Assembly (NCBI GenBank): GCA_029448655.1
Contig: JACCLO010000004.1
Location: 4,774,001 to 4,838,000, forward strand
DNA length: 64,000 nucleotides
DNA from: Wolfiporia cocos
Taxonomy: Eukaryota; Basidiomycota; Agaricomycetes; Polyporales; Phaeolaceae
Reading direction: 5' to 3'
Positions 34,486 through 45,093 of the stretch are shown here, piece after piece. Position numbers and translations under genes: made by a program. Every line of letters starts with the position of its first letter. Position 1 is the first letter of the stretch. The notes beneath the pieces were generated by a model. It did no database searches. It was not told the DNA's origin and worked only from the letters and a program-made list of their open reading frames with translations.

Positions 34486-36150
34486 TTGATGCCCTCTTTA
34501 CAGCTTACAGGTCTGGAGGACTCTTTTATTTCGGAGACTACAGCATTGTCTTCCCGGAGTGAGAAGAAATCCGCGCTCCACGTGAACCAACTGCCACCAG
34601 AAATCCTAGCCGTAGTCTTTCAGCTCGTCCCCGGCTGGTGGGAGATTTGCCATCCTGATTTAGGCGAGGACTCTGTTGCTGAGTTGCCCCGCACCCGTGA
34701 GCTCATTCCTGTGACGCACGTCTGCCGTCGATGGCGTGAAGTCGCTCTGGGAGCCCCGACATTATGGAGCAGCGTCATCCTAGACTGCAGAGGGTGCTAT
34801 CTGCAGGACTTCGAAGACTGCATCTTCCAGCGCTCGCTCATGGCTCCTCTCAGGGTTCTGATTGCGGACTGTCCTCACGACCCCTGGGAGAACTCTCATT
34901 ATCACCGATTCTTTCAAACATTCGGACATCGTCTTGAGGAGCTTCATCTGTATTACTGCCGAATTAGTATGAGCAGCTGGCTGGCACGCCTCAATGCTCC
35001 GGAGCTCAAGACACTAACACTAATCAGAGACCCCGTCGACGAAAAGGAAGTGGACGTTGCGATATCGTTCGAGGGAGACGTGTCCAGTCTTCAGCACCTC
35101 TGGCTGAGATCCACGGGTTGGATTCCCAGTATTCACCTTCCCAACTTGACCTTCGTCTGTTTCCACGACTGCATCGGCACTGGTGTGAAGCTGGATATTC
35201 TCTCGGTTTTATCTTCATGTCCGAATCTAGTCGACCTCGCGCTGTGGACGAGCGTCGATCTTGATGATGATCTCCCTAGACAAGGTGCCAACGCAAAGAA
35301 GGTTTCCCTGCCCCATCTTCGACGTCTTACGCTTAAAGGCTTTGTCGATATTGCGGATTCCCGTATCTTGTCGTCGATCATCGTCCCCCTTATAGCCTCA
35401 GTGCGCCTGGTGGTCAGCTATCGTCCTCCGTTGCGCCCGAATACCATAGCTACCCTCACACGTCTGCCCGTATGGAAGGAAGCGACAAGGTGGTACATCT
35501 GCCATTCGCCCGATGCACTGCCCGACGCTCCGATGTTAAACATCGCCATGGCGGGGTCAGTCTCAGGAATAACCTTGTTAGAGTGCGTCGACATCGTGGG
35601 GACTCCCGACCAGTTCCGGAGTCTGCCTGAAAGCACCCCGGGGCTCGTAGAGCTGGTGTCGCAAGCGCCACCGGTGCGTGAACTATGGCTGGTGGACAAG
35701 TTCATAGCGCGCAGTGAGCGTGCCACTCGTGCTCTGTTGGAAATGCTGCCGGCCATCGAGACAATTGTGGTATTTGACACCGATCTGCTGTCCATCCAGG
35801 ACGCTTTCAAGGATCTGCCCTGCCCTCACCTGCGCCACCTCCATATTCTCTGCATCGGGCCGACTGCTAGCGGGGAAGATCCTGCTGACAAGTCTGTGCA
35901 GGATCGGGTCACATATATCCTATCATTGTTGACGGATGCTGGACTCCATAATCAGCTCAGGAGGTTGACCGTTGGGTATCACCCAGAGTACTCAGGTACG
36001 CGGGTTGAGCGCACAGTCTATGACGACCTGTTTGAGTCGGTGATCTACGAGTCGCACAAACGGGAACCCAGGATGGAGATGCCGGCTGTCTGCACCGAGG
36101 ACGTGCATGTTTTATGGCCTGGCTTTGCGTATGACTTTGACTTGAACTGA
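34486..36150 (+). CDS. Intronless F-box-like protein, 554 residues
   Basis: Likely substrate-recognition subunit of an SCF ubiquitin ligase. The F-box-like domain is at about residues 33-88: VNQLPPEILAVVFQLVP, then a short insert, then PVTHVCRRWREVALGAPTLWSSVIL, the layout common in basidiomycete F-box-like proteins. The remaining 460 residues have repeating leucine-rich stretches (HRLEELHLYYCRI, LNAPELKTLTLIR, LQHLWLRSTGW, NLVDLALWTSVDL, LPHLRRLTLKGF, HLRHLHILCIG) consistent with irregular leucine-rich repeats (inference). It is unusual among its neighbours in having no intron, as many genes of this expanded family do. The start at 34486 is followed by a second Met at codon 2. The target is unknown. 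Confidence 0.88.
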   Translation: MMPSLQLTGLEDSFISETTALSSRSEKKSALHVNQLPPEILAVVFQLVPGWWEICHPDLGEDSVAELPRTRELIPVTHVCRRWREVALGAPTLWSSVILDCRGCYLQDFEDCIFQRSLMAPLRVLIADCPHDPWENSHYHRFFQTFGHRLEELHLYYCRISMSSWLARLNAPELKTLTLIRDPVDEKEVDVAISFEGDVSSLQHLWLRSTGWIPSIHLPNLTFVCFHDCIGTGVKLDILSVLSSCPNLVDLALWTSVDLDDDLPRQGANAKKVSLPHLRRLTLKGFVDIADSRILSSIIVPLIASVRLVVSYRPPLRPNTIATLTRLPVWKEATRWYICHSPDALPDAPMLNIAMAGSVSGITLLECVDIVGTPDQFRSLPESTPGLVELVSQAPPVRELWLVDKFIARSERATRALLEMLPAIETIVVFDTDLLSIQDAFKDLPCPHLRHLHILCIGPTASGEDPADKSVQDRVTYILSLLTDAGLHNQLRRLTVGYHPEYSGTRVERTVYDDLFESVIYESHKREPRMEMPAVCTEDVHVLWPGFAYDFDLN

Positions 36151-37009
36151 TGATAATGCAGACGTTACAATTGCGAAATCTCGTATCTGATATTACGTGA
36201 CTTGGGTGCTGCAGTATGTATGCCTTGGCACCCTGTTCGCGGGCGTTGCTAATCGCCACATGCCACAATTTCGATGGCCTGATAGTTTGCGGTGCCGCTA
36301 GCGCATCGGTTATCTGAACGTCCCTATATGAAGTCGAAGCGATATGTGGGGGCATCCCACCGAGCCCCTCACGCAGACCATTGCGGTCAGTTGATGCTCA
36401 GAACCCTACCCGACGCCGTCGAGACTGTTCTGCTCGGCGAACCCTGCACACTCTCGTGCCATGGCCGAAGCTGGAACGCTCGGTCACCTGGATGTGTCCA
36501 GCAGTCTCCTGACGACAGCACAAGCCACGGCGAGACCCATACGGCGATGAAGGGTCGTTTGCTGGCGGGTATGCGGTTGCGTGGAGTGCGGCCTGTATCC
36601 GGTGTGTGGCTCGCCGGGGCGTGGCCGGGGCGTGGCCGAGGATACGCGCACGCGCTGACCCGACAAACATGGAAGGCGCGGCGGTGTGTCAATGCCGCTG
36701 ACCGCGTCGGAGCTCGAATCGGGCAACACACAACGCCCACGTCACCCCCAAGGCAGAATGCAAAACTTCCGCACGAGATCGATGGCTCAAAGCCCTCCTG
36801 CCGTTATATCGCCCGCCTCCATGGCGGCACCCGACCCCTCTTCCGCCCTAACGCCGTCCGTTGGAGCGCACCGCCCGACTTCTTCGTTGCCAATTGCAGC
36901 CGCCCGAGTGGTCATCTGCGCAGACTGCTCCCTCGTCGATTCAAGCTGCCACACTGCGGGCGCTGCATTTTAAGTCTTACGACTGACAAACCCTGCTGAT
37001 GGGGGCGGC
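36151..37009. other. GC-rich intergenic region
   Basis: 859 bp. Long overlapping frames are open on both strands (plus 36292-36999, minus 36387-36740) because of high GC content; none shows a known family. It probably carries the promoter of the next gene. Confidence 0.4.
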
Positions 37010-38649
37010 ATGAACGCCTTTGACTCTGCAGCGGCCGAAGCGCGGTCGTTCGATCCTCTCTGCAAACTCGTACACACCCAACCGCTGCTCCTCTGCCTCC
37101 GCTGGAAGGGTGGCGTGAGCATGGATTTTGTCCGCTTCGGGCTGAAGTTGCTCATAGTAGCGCTCGGCGGGTCGCTATTTGCCTTGGGGGGCATCCTCCT
37201 GGTATGTCGCTGGTGCTTCAAGTGTGGCCGCTGTCATGAATATTCATTCTCGCAGAGCGTTTTGTCGGCATTGCATAACGTGCGGGCCCACGCCGCCCCG
37301 CCACCGGCATTTGACTATGCGCTCTGCGAAGAGCTCATGCAGAGACGCAATCTGCGGGAGTTCAACGCTTCGACCGTGTCATTGTACTCTGAGCCTATGT
37401 CGGAGGATGGCGAACCGAGGCCCACCACACCCTCTAGCTCCGATGCCACACTCGTGCACAACGCACCCGATGCTGCGCGCGAGCCAGTTGACAGTGCTAA
37501 GCCTCAGAAGGATGAGGGAGCACCTGATACACAACAGCCATCGCCATCCAGCAAACGACGTCTGTCACTTTCCAAGCGGGTGGTGGTCGTGATTGAGGAT
37601 TGTAAGAAGCATCGGACGCACAATCCGTCGCCCGTAAGCTCCTCGTCATCTTCGCCGACACTTTCCAACACCGAAGCTGGGCCCTCCCGACTGCCGGAGC
37701 TTTCTGAGGAGCATCCAGCGCCTGCGAACACCGACCGTCCCTTCATCGTCCGGACAGTCACTGCACCCCCTAGTGACAGTAAGTACTCTCATCAACGGCT
37801 CCTTGATCTCGAACTTATAGTTGTTAGCGGCTCCTCCGGCTCTTCAAAGCAAAACACGCAAAAGTTGGCTCCCGCGCAAGCAACGCAGCCTGCCCCTACA
37901 GCGCCGCCCGGCGCCAATACCTGCCGCGCGCACAGATCCTTACCAGGCCCCGTACTTCTTCCCTACTCCCGGGTCGCCCCACGCCGTCGACTACGTTCGC
38001 CAGGTTCGGCTCAGCCGCGCCGCCGTGCCGCCCTCGACGGGCATTGAGCAGCATTGCCAGCGCACAGGGGCGGAAGGTCCGGGCGTCGCGCGGGCCACGT
38101 CCCTTGTGGCTTCATACACCCCCTCTCTCCTAGCGAGGCAGCAGGACGACACGGCTGCATTTAGGCCACAGCCACCCGCACCTCCATCTCCATTCGTCTC
38201 TGCGCAGAAGCCCGGGAGACGGCTCTCGTGGCACCTGTATACAGCGGCACGCAGCCCTCGGCCATCCTCGGTGGGCCTCGCGCCCGAGCGCCCGCTGCCC
38301 GAGGGCGATCAGCCGCAGGCAGCCAAGTCCCTCCTGCGGAATTCGCGAAGGTGGGTGACGCGTGCTCTCGTTCCTCTGGCGATCCGAATGGCTGACGGGT
38401 GCTCGTGACAGTCCGCCCGCGCGCTCGCCCTGCGTGTCGACGGTGTTGTCGCCGATCGCGAGCCCCGCGCCTGCTGCGTCTGCGGTTGCGCATGGGGACG
38501 CTGCGACGCCGGAGTCTTCGCGGGACCGAGAGGCCGCGGACGACTTTGCGCCACCCGGTTCATCCGCGCGGAAGACGTCGTGGCGCTCGCGGTTCCATCA
38601 TCGCCGAGCTTCATCCCTACAAGCTAGCAGTTCATCCAAGAAACTTTGA
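37010..38649 (+). CDS. Ser/Pro-rich single-span membrane protein, function unknown
   Basis: Three exons fit in phase: 37010-37778, 37936-38350 and 38412-38649, giving 473 residues. A short N-terminal part is followed by one hydrophobic span, FGLKLLIVALGGSLFALGGILLVC, then CRWCFKCGRCHEY, a Cys cluster (CRWCFKCGRC) just after the membrane. The long remainder is Ser/Pro/Arg-rich with little fold (SPSSKRRLSLSKRVVVVIEDCKK, SPVSSSSSSPTLS, SLLRNSRR) and ends SSLQASSSSKKL. The 157 nt second intron is inferred from phase and from the plausible PYQAPYFFPTPGSPHAVDY reading; an alternative 42 nt intron would keep frame but then meet a stop. A start at 37121 (MDFVRFGLK) would place the span at the very N-terminus. 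No family is recognised. Confidence 0.6.
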
Positions 38650-39209
38650 CTATCACCCCCTCTCCTTTCTGCGCGAGCTCTTCCTTAAGCTGTACATGGC
38701 AATTTATCTTTATCATTATTCTCTGTGGCCCTTCGCTTTCTTGCATCCATTATGTCTCCGCTATCTCTGCACCCTCATCAACTGAAGCCTGACTACTGTA
38801 TGTGCTTGTTATCGAGCACGACCCTAATGTACTGCATTGTACTGCATCGACCGAATGACCCATACGAGTGATTAACACGTAGTTCTCAGCGAGTTTGGCC
38901 AATTCGCAGACGCGGCAAAGGAAAGGATAGCGCCTGAGTTGTAGAACACTCAGCCAGCTTCGCAGAGTGAGTCCCTGTTGGCATTGGCCATCATCGACGT
39001 TGTTCTTCTGGGACATGTACCTCATGCGTCGTCCAGCTCAACCAGCCTGCTGATAAAAACCATTCGGCGCTCAAACGACGATATGCGGTAAATTGACGCG
39101 TCTCAGTCACATGATCGTGTCGCGCCCACGTGGTTGACGCGTCTTGGTTTGTTTCTCGCTCGTCGCATGTGTCGGTGTGGCGAATTCGAGCTCGCCACTG
39201 TATATCATT
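38650..39209. other. Intergenic region upstream of the NEDD1-like gene
   Basis: 560 bp with the 3' UTR of the Ser/Pro-rich gene and the promoter of the next. Minus frames at 38750-39343 are open without family signature. No repeat is seen. Confidence 0.4.
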
Positions 39210-41669
39210 ATGCTGGCGGTTACAGATACGAAGTACCTGATTTTTGCTGACCACAATACCCTGAAGCGGTCCCCAGCATCTGTGCCTCCTACATACTCGT
39301 TAAACGAGCCGCCTACCTGTAGCTGCTGGTCTTCAGATAACAAATCACTCCTGCTTGCGTATTCCTCTGAAATCCTCCGATATGATGCCTCGTCTGAGAG
39401 ACCGCTGGAGACGATTTACTCGTATGCAGGCAGAGAAAGGGGAGCCATTACTGGGCTGATCAGCAAAGATCAGGGGAGCGTGGTCATCTTCAGCAAGGGC
39501 CAACAAATCCAGATTCTCGAGACTCTCACAGGCAGGGTCGCACAAACGCTCGACTCACACAGAGCGCCGATAACATCCATTGCCCTCTCTAACGATAGCA
39601 GCCTTCTCGCAGCGACGTCCGCAAACGCCATCCACGTCCATAACCTGTCGCATGGCTCGCATACCGTTCTGCGTGGGCTGCCCTCCTCTGGTGGCGCAAT
39701 TACGACATGTACATTCCATTTTCACACACGCACTCGACTTCTAGTGGGCGCGGGTACCCAGATGCTAGTCTATGACACGACCCGGCCGTCGGCCCCGGTC
39801 AAAACCTTCACTATGAGCACTCAGAGAGGGGGCTGGGGCGAGATCGTCTCCGTGTCGAGCAGTCCGTTCAGCAAGACGCTTGTCGCTGTTGCATCGAGCG
39901 GCGGCAACATCTGCCTTGTCGACCTCGAGAAGGAGAAAGGGTGGGTCGTGGCCTGACTGCACCACCGGAAAGAGCTCATGGCGTTTGATCAAGGCTATGC
40001 CGTACCCTCACCCTGCATGTGCCGCTCACGTCCCTCGTCTTCTCCGCGGAGGGCGGAACGCTGTACGCAGGCACCGAGAATGGGAAGGTCCTCGTCCAAG
40101 ACTTGCGCACGCTCGACAAGGGTCCGAGATCAATCACCGTGAGCGAGAGAGGCGACCGGGTCACGTCGCTCGCCATCCAGGTACGTAACGTCATTGCCTA
40201 CACAATAAGAGCATCAGGCAGCTAAGCCGCTCCCATCGGCAGGGAAAGCTCAAGTCCGAACAATCGGCTCCCAAGGCGACTGCATCGACCGTTACCACCG
40301 CCAGCCAGCCGCTCGTTCCGCAGGACGTAAACCAGGACCTCGCCCGGGCGACAGGCCTCACCGGTGCGACGAAACCACTATTTGCCGACAAACCGGTAAC
40401 GCAGAGTAAACCTAACCCGGTTTCGCCGACCAGCGCGCGCGCGTCTTCGACCACGCCTGCGGACACAATGGCAGGCGTGTCGGAATCACCTCGACTTGCG
40501 CGTACACGTACACGGGCTGCAGCGCCCGGCTCTCCCATCGTGAGTAAGAAGGCGTTCTCGCCTCCCAGGTCGCCCGCCACGCGCACCAGGAAGGCATCTG
40601 ATCTGTCAGATGGGCTCGACATCTCTGGTAAGCGACGCTACGCTAGCTGATCGCACGCGATTGCTCAAGATTGTTCGTAGTACGTGTAGAGGATCTTCTC
40701 GCAGTGCCCCCGGCAAAACGAGTGAAAGAGAACCTCCATCCCACTGCCACGGTCCTAGCCCCGTCTGCTGCCAAGAGCGAAGCAGACCCTCTGTCGGCTG
40801 CGTCCAGAGCCTCCCGCACCCGTGATGGCTCAAGGGTTAGGGCCCGAACGGCGGCGGCGGCGCGACCCACCACATCTGTAAACTCGAGGATGCGGTCCAT
40901 TTCAGGAAGCAGCGCGGGCACTTCGGCCTCCACACGAACAGGCCAATCACGCGGTGCATTGACAGAGCACAAGTCCGCATCACGCGTTGCATCACCTGTT
41001 CGGGCTGTCCATGCATTGAGATCGCGCGCGTCGCGCACGCCAAGCCCGAACTTGCCTAGTGTGGCGGACGCGCCCGTCACGCCGCCGCCAAATGCGACGA
41101 GGAAGGGCAAGGAGAAGGAGAGGATGTCAGGGATGAATGTTCTCGGCCTTGGCACGCCAGAGCTCGAGCGGTGGATACGCGCGGGCGAGGGCAACGTGCA
41201 CGACAAGGACGATGGCGTACACGACCGCGCAGGCGGCAAGCGCGTCGGGTTTGCCAGCCAAGCAGAGCCTCACGCCAATGCAGAAGATCCCGACCGGCTT
41301 TCGGCGGGCGCCGCACCGTCCCTCACGGTGCAGCTCTCGCCCCGCCGACGGCCGCCGCCCTCATCCGCCGCCTCAGCGTGGGCGGCCATGCCCTCCCCCT
41401 TGCGCAACCTCTCGAGCACGCAGGTGGGCACGGGCACGTCCCCCGCGGCGGACCTGCTACAGGGCATCTTGCGCGACGCGATGCACGATTTCCGGCAGGA
41501 GACGCGGCAGGAGATCGTCGGATTGCATTTGGACATGCTCCGAATGGGGCGGGGGATCAAGAACGAGCTCAGGGCGGTCATGGACGAGTTCCGGGGGGAG
41601 ATGGATAAGCTACGGGAGGAGAACTGTAAGTTGCGAGCGGAGAATGAGCGGCTGAGGCGGGGGTATTGA
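39210..41669 (+). CDS. NEDD1-like WD40 protein (gamma-tubulin ring complex recruiter)
   Basis: NEDD1 binds the gamma-tubulin ring complex and places it at centrosomes or spindle pole bodies (family knowledge). Exons are 39210-39940, 39994-40180 and two more, ending 41669. The WD40 half (about residues 1-330) includes CSCWSSDNKSLLLAYSSEILRYD, APITSIALSNDSSLLAATSANAIHVHNL, IVSVSSSPFSKTLVAVASSGGNICLVDL, VPLTSLVFSAEGGTLYAGTENGKVLVQDLRTLDKGP and GDRVTSLAIQ. A Ser/Arg/Pro-rich disordered middle follows (TPADTMAGVSESPRLARTRTRA). The C-terminal helix of about 70 residues (DLLQGILRDAMHDFRQETRQ, HLDMLRMGRGIKNELRAVMDEFR, KLREENCKLRAENERLRRGY) matches the coiled-coil through which NEDD1 binds gamma-tubulin complexes (family knowledge). 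Identity rests on this two-part layout and the ENGKVLVQDLR motif. Confidence 0.82.
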
Positions 41670-41929
41670 AGTTGGGTGTGAATTCTTCTGTGAGGCGTTG
41701 TATGCTAGCTGCGCACGCCACCGTATTTTCACGCAATTAGAGGGACTTCGATTGCAATGCCATTCATGAAGGGCTTCTTTGCCGATCACCAAGCAGACTG
41801 TATGTGAGATCTGATCCCCGATTTGCATCCGCGCTGTTCGATCTAATATCCAATCTGCTTATCGCGACTTTGTCACTATCCTCCGTTCCTTCCACACAAG
41901 GCGCATGAACTCAACAATTGTTCCAGCTC

Positions 41930-43959
41930 ATGTTAGTCCCGGCTGATCCACACTACGAACCGAGCGCTGCCATCCAGAGCCGAGGCCGTGAGCTAGTCCG
42001 TAGCGTTACGTCGGTAAGGGAACGGGAAGGTAGAGTCTCCGCGGTGCAACCGTACGTGCTCGAACTGAAACTTGTCGCATCTCCAGCATTAGCGTACGAG
42101 CTTCTTACCTCTCTTCCGAGATCTCATCTTGCCGTCATGCAACGCAGGCTATCTGCGCTATTGTGTCTGGATATCATTGGAGTGCGTCCATGAGCTCCTG
42201 GTCATTTCCGATCCGAACACTATTGTGACATTCGCGTCGCAGCTACTGCCTAATGAAATTGCCCTGTGCATTTTCTCCCTCTTGTCGCCGCATGATCTCG
42301 CGTCATGCGCGCTGGTCTGCCGTAAGTGGCGGCTGCTAGCAGACGACCAGCTGTTGTGGAGAGATTTTTGCTCGAGCGCTGGATGGGAGTGGCGCACACC
42401 CTCGGCGAATCTTTTTCAGCGCCCATCTCCAGACGATGCCGATGAGGGCATGGGAGAAGAAGAACAAGCGTCTGATTGTATCAGTCGCTTGTCCTTACAT
42501 GACTCCCGCAGTGCGGGCCTTTCCACGAGCTCGCCGTCCTTGAGGTACAGCCTACCTCCCTCCGATGCTAACAAGTTGCCTTCGTCCAAGTCCCCCATCT
42601 GTCCAAATTTGCAGCCTAACTTCAAGCTATTGTATCGGACACATGTTCTCCTGCGACACCGGATTTGCTCCGGAATTTACGGTTTGTCATACCTTCAGAC
42701 TAACCGCACCCCTGGAGGACACACTAGCGCCATCTATTGTCTGCAGCTTTATTCGGAACAGGGTACTGGCGAGCAGGTCTTGTACACAGGTTCCAAGGAC
42801 TGCTCGATCAGAGAGTGGGGCCTCTCCGTCCGTCAGCGGGTGCGGGTAGTTCATAGAATGCACGATAGCAGCGTTCTAAGCGTTCATGTCCGTAATGGAG
42901 TACTAGTCAGCGGAGGCAGCGACCGGAGAGTTGTCATTTGGGACCTCACGACCAACCGGCTGGTGAAGATACTGCAAGACCACAACAATGCCGTGTTGTG
43001 TGTCCGCTTCGACGAGAACAGACTAGTGTCCTGCTCGAAAGGTTGGTTCAGTCGGCTTCTGAATTCTCCGCTTTACTCTCATCACCTCCAGATGGAACTG
43101 TCAGGACGTATTTGCTACCGGATTATAGGCCCCATCATGTTCTTTCCGGCCATCGTGCGGCTGTGAACGCCGTGGCAATTTCGCCTACATTCATTGTGTC
43201 AGCTTCAGGAGACCGATCAATTCGCCTGTGGGATGCTGAGAGCGGTACCTTGCTTCGCACAATTGAGGGTCATGGCCGACGCGGGTGCGTCTCTGCATTG
43301 ACCTTAGTGCGCCACTGACACTCAACCCTTTCAAGGATAGCTTCAATAGACTTCGAACCCCCGTATATTCTGTCTGGCTCCTCGGATAAGCATCTGAGGC
43401 TGCTAGACATTTTCGCATCGTCAAGTTACCTCACCACGCACGAACTCCTTGACACGCTTCCCCACTCCCCCAATTGTGGGCGTACGAACGGGTTTGGCAT
43501 CATCAACACTCCATCTTTTAATCAGAACCCACGGTCATACGGATTACCATCTGCACATGCTGACTTTGTTAGAAGTGTGTCGATGGGTTCGGAGTTTGTC
43601 ATAAGCGGTAGCTACGACCGCACCGTGAAGGTCTGAAAGCGACCATGAGCTTGCAGCGTGATTCTAACCAACCTTAATATGCAAAGGTCTGGCACCGCGA
43701 GACAGGCGTTCTGGTAGCCAATCTGAAGGGAGGCCATACCGGCAGGATCTTCTGTGTCGGCTTCGATGGCACTAAGGTGCGCAGCTTACCTGGGCATTAT
43801 GCAAATTGAGTGACATCAGCCGGGACAGGTCGTGTCGTGTGGCGAAGATCAGGTCAGATCTCCTGCCTTGCTCCACGCTGCATTCATTAAGCTTCATAGC
43901 AGAATATCTGCGTATGGGATTTCTCGCACGATCTAGACACTTCGTTCCTCAAGCTCTGA
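41930..43959 (+). CDS. F-box/WD40 protein, CDC4-like
   Basis: Substrate receptor of an SCF ubiquitin ligase. The N-terminal leader ends LSALLCLDIIG, an intron follows, then the F-box LLPNEIALCIFSLLSPHDLASCALVCRKWRLLADDQLLWRDFC (about 42,244-42,375). After a Ser-rich acidic linker and NFKLLYRTHVLLRHRICSG, about seven WD40 repeats follow: HTSAIYCLQLY...LYTGSKDCSIREWGL, HDSSVLSVHVRNGVLVSGGSDRRVVIWDL, HNNAVLCVRFDENRLVSCSK, HRAAVNAVAISPTFIVSASGDRSIRLWDA, IASIDFEPPYILSGSSDKHLRLLDI, VRSVSMGSEFVISGSYDRTVKVWH and GRIFCVGFDGTKVVSCGEDQNICVWDF. The end SFLKL stops at 43959. At least six introns. The start at 41930 (MLVPADPHYEP) is the first in-frame ATG; an upstream exon is possible. The degradation target cannot be told. 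Confidence 0.9.
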
Positions 43960-45093
43960 GTTTTGATTATACCTGCGCGTGATCCGGTCATCCAAGCATG
44001 ACTCCGTTGGTTAATCAATATATACAATTACGATGGACGCGCATACGGTGCCGAGCCCCCCTCAGGGGTAGTAGATCGCGTTCACAGATTGACTACGCTC
44101 GTTTAGAGACGTGCATCGTAGCGATCAAACCCCCGACAGGCAAAAACGTGAGCATAAACTGTTGAATCCTCGCAGAGGCTGCTTCCGTAAGTGTGTGCGC
44201 CTTGTACAGTTTGCCCCGAACGGATGTTTTTACGGCAATCAGAACCCGCTCTCGTACGTCGTCATCTGTATGAATTGAGTCCGGGAACGCTTATTGTTCA
44301 ATTGTCTGTGGGTAATTGAATGTTGCGACGACAAAAAGGTGGGATTTTGCAAGACAATTAGCCTTCTGCGTCTCCCGTCGCGTTGCAGATACATATCCCG
44401 TGCTTTGACGGACAATGTTGCTATCTCAGATTATCGAGACACCAAGCGTGCAGTGCTCTTGCGTTTGCCAATATCCCTGGTCCCTGCAAACTGCCCTGTA
44501 GGCGCAAGTTGTAGATCCGCAACATATCGGACGATCGCGCACAAGGCCATTGCATGATAAATGGATCCGAAGCAGAGGTCTGTGCATCACTTCGTAACCC
44601 TTCCCCTATTCCGCATCTCATTGTCTCCCAGATTGCGTTCTGCGGCTCCGAAAGCGATGTGTTGGCCTCCTGAATGCTGCCCCGAGTCAACTACTTGCTT
44701 AAAGCGCAAGGTAATGTCTAGCTTTGATGACTTATGGGAGTAATCGGGTTAAAATAGATGCATCAAACAGTCCACACTGCAAACATTCTTCGACGAGAAA
44801 AAGGGGATCATGTCTTCGCCACCTGGGCCACAGCGGTGTGCGTGCAATTCGGACGCCAAGAAACGCTGTGGCGATCAAAAACGCACTAAGTTCAAAATCA
44901 AAAGACGACAAGAATTCAGCCATTGGCCACGATGGATCTCCTTGTTCACGAAGTGGTTGGGCCCGCCTTATCTTAAGTCTGGTACGCCTATATACTCGCT
45001 TCTGGATGACTGAAGATTAACTCGGAAGCCCCTTCCCTGTTGACACCTCTTCGTGCAGCCCCCAGTACATCCTCCTCCTCCTCTTCCCTAACC
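43960..45093. other. Intergenic region upstream of the terpene synthase gene
   Basis: 1,134 bp. Frames such as plus 44294-44557 and minus 44421-44690 are open without family signature. A CT-rich tract (45,070-45,090) lies directly before the terpene synthase start, as in many fungal core promoters. Confidence 0.4.

Noticed and set aside
36292..36999. 235-codon frame in GC-rich intergenic DNA
   Set aside because: Composition-driven open frame; the opposite strand is equally open and neither has a signature.
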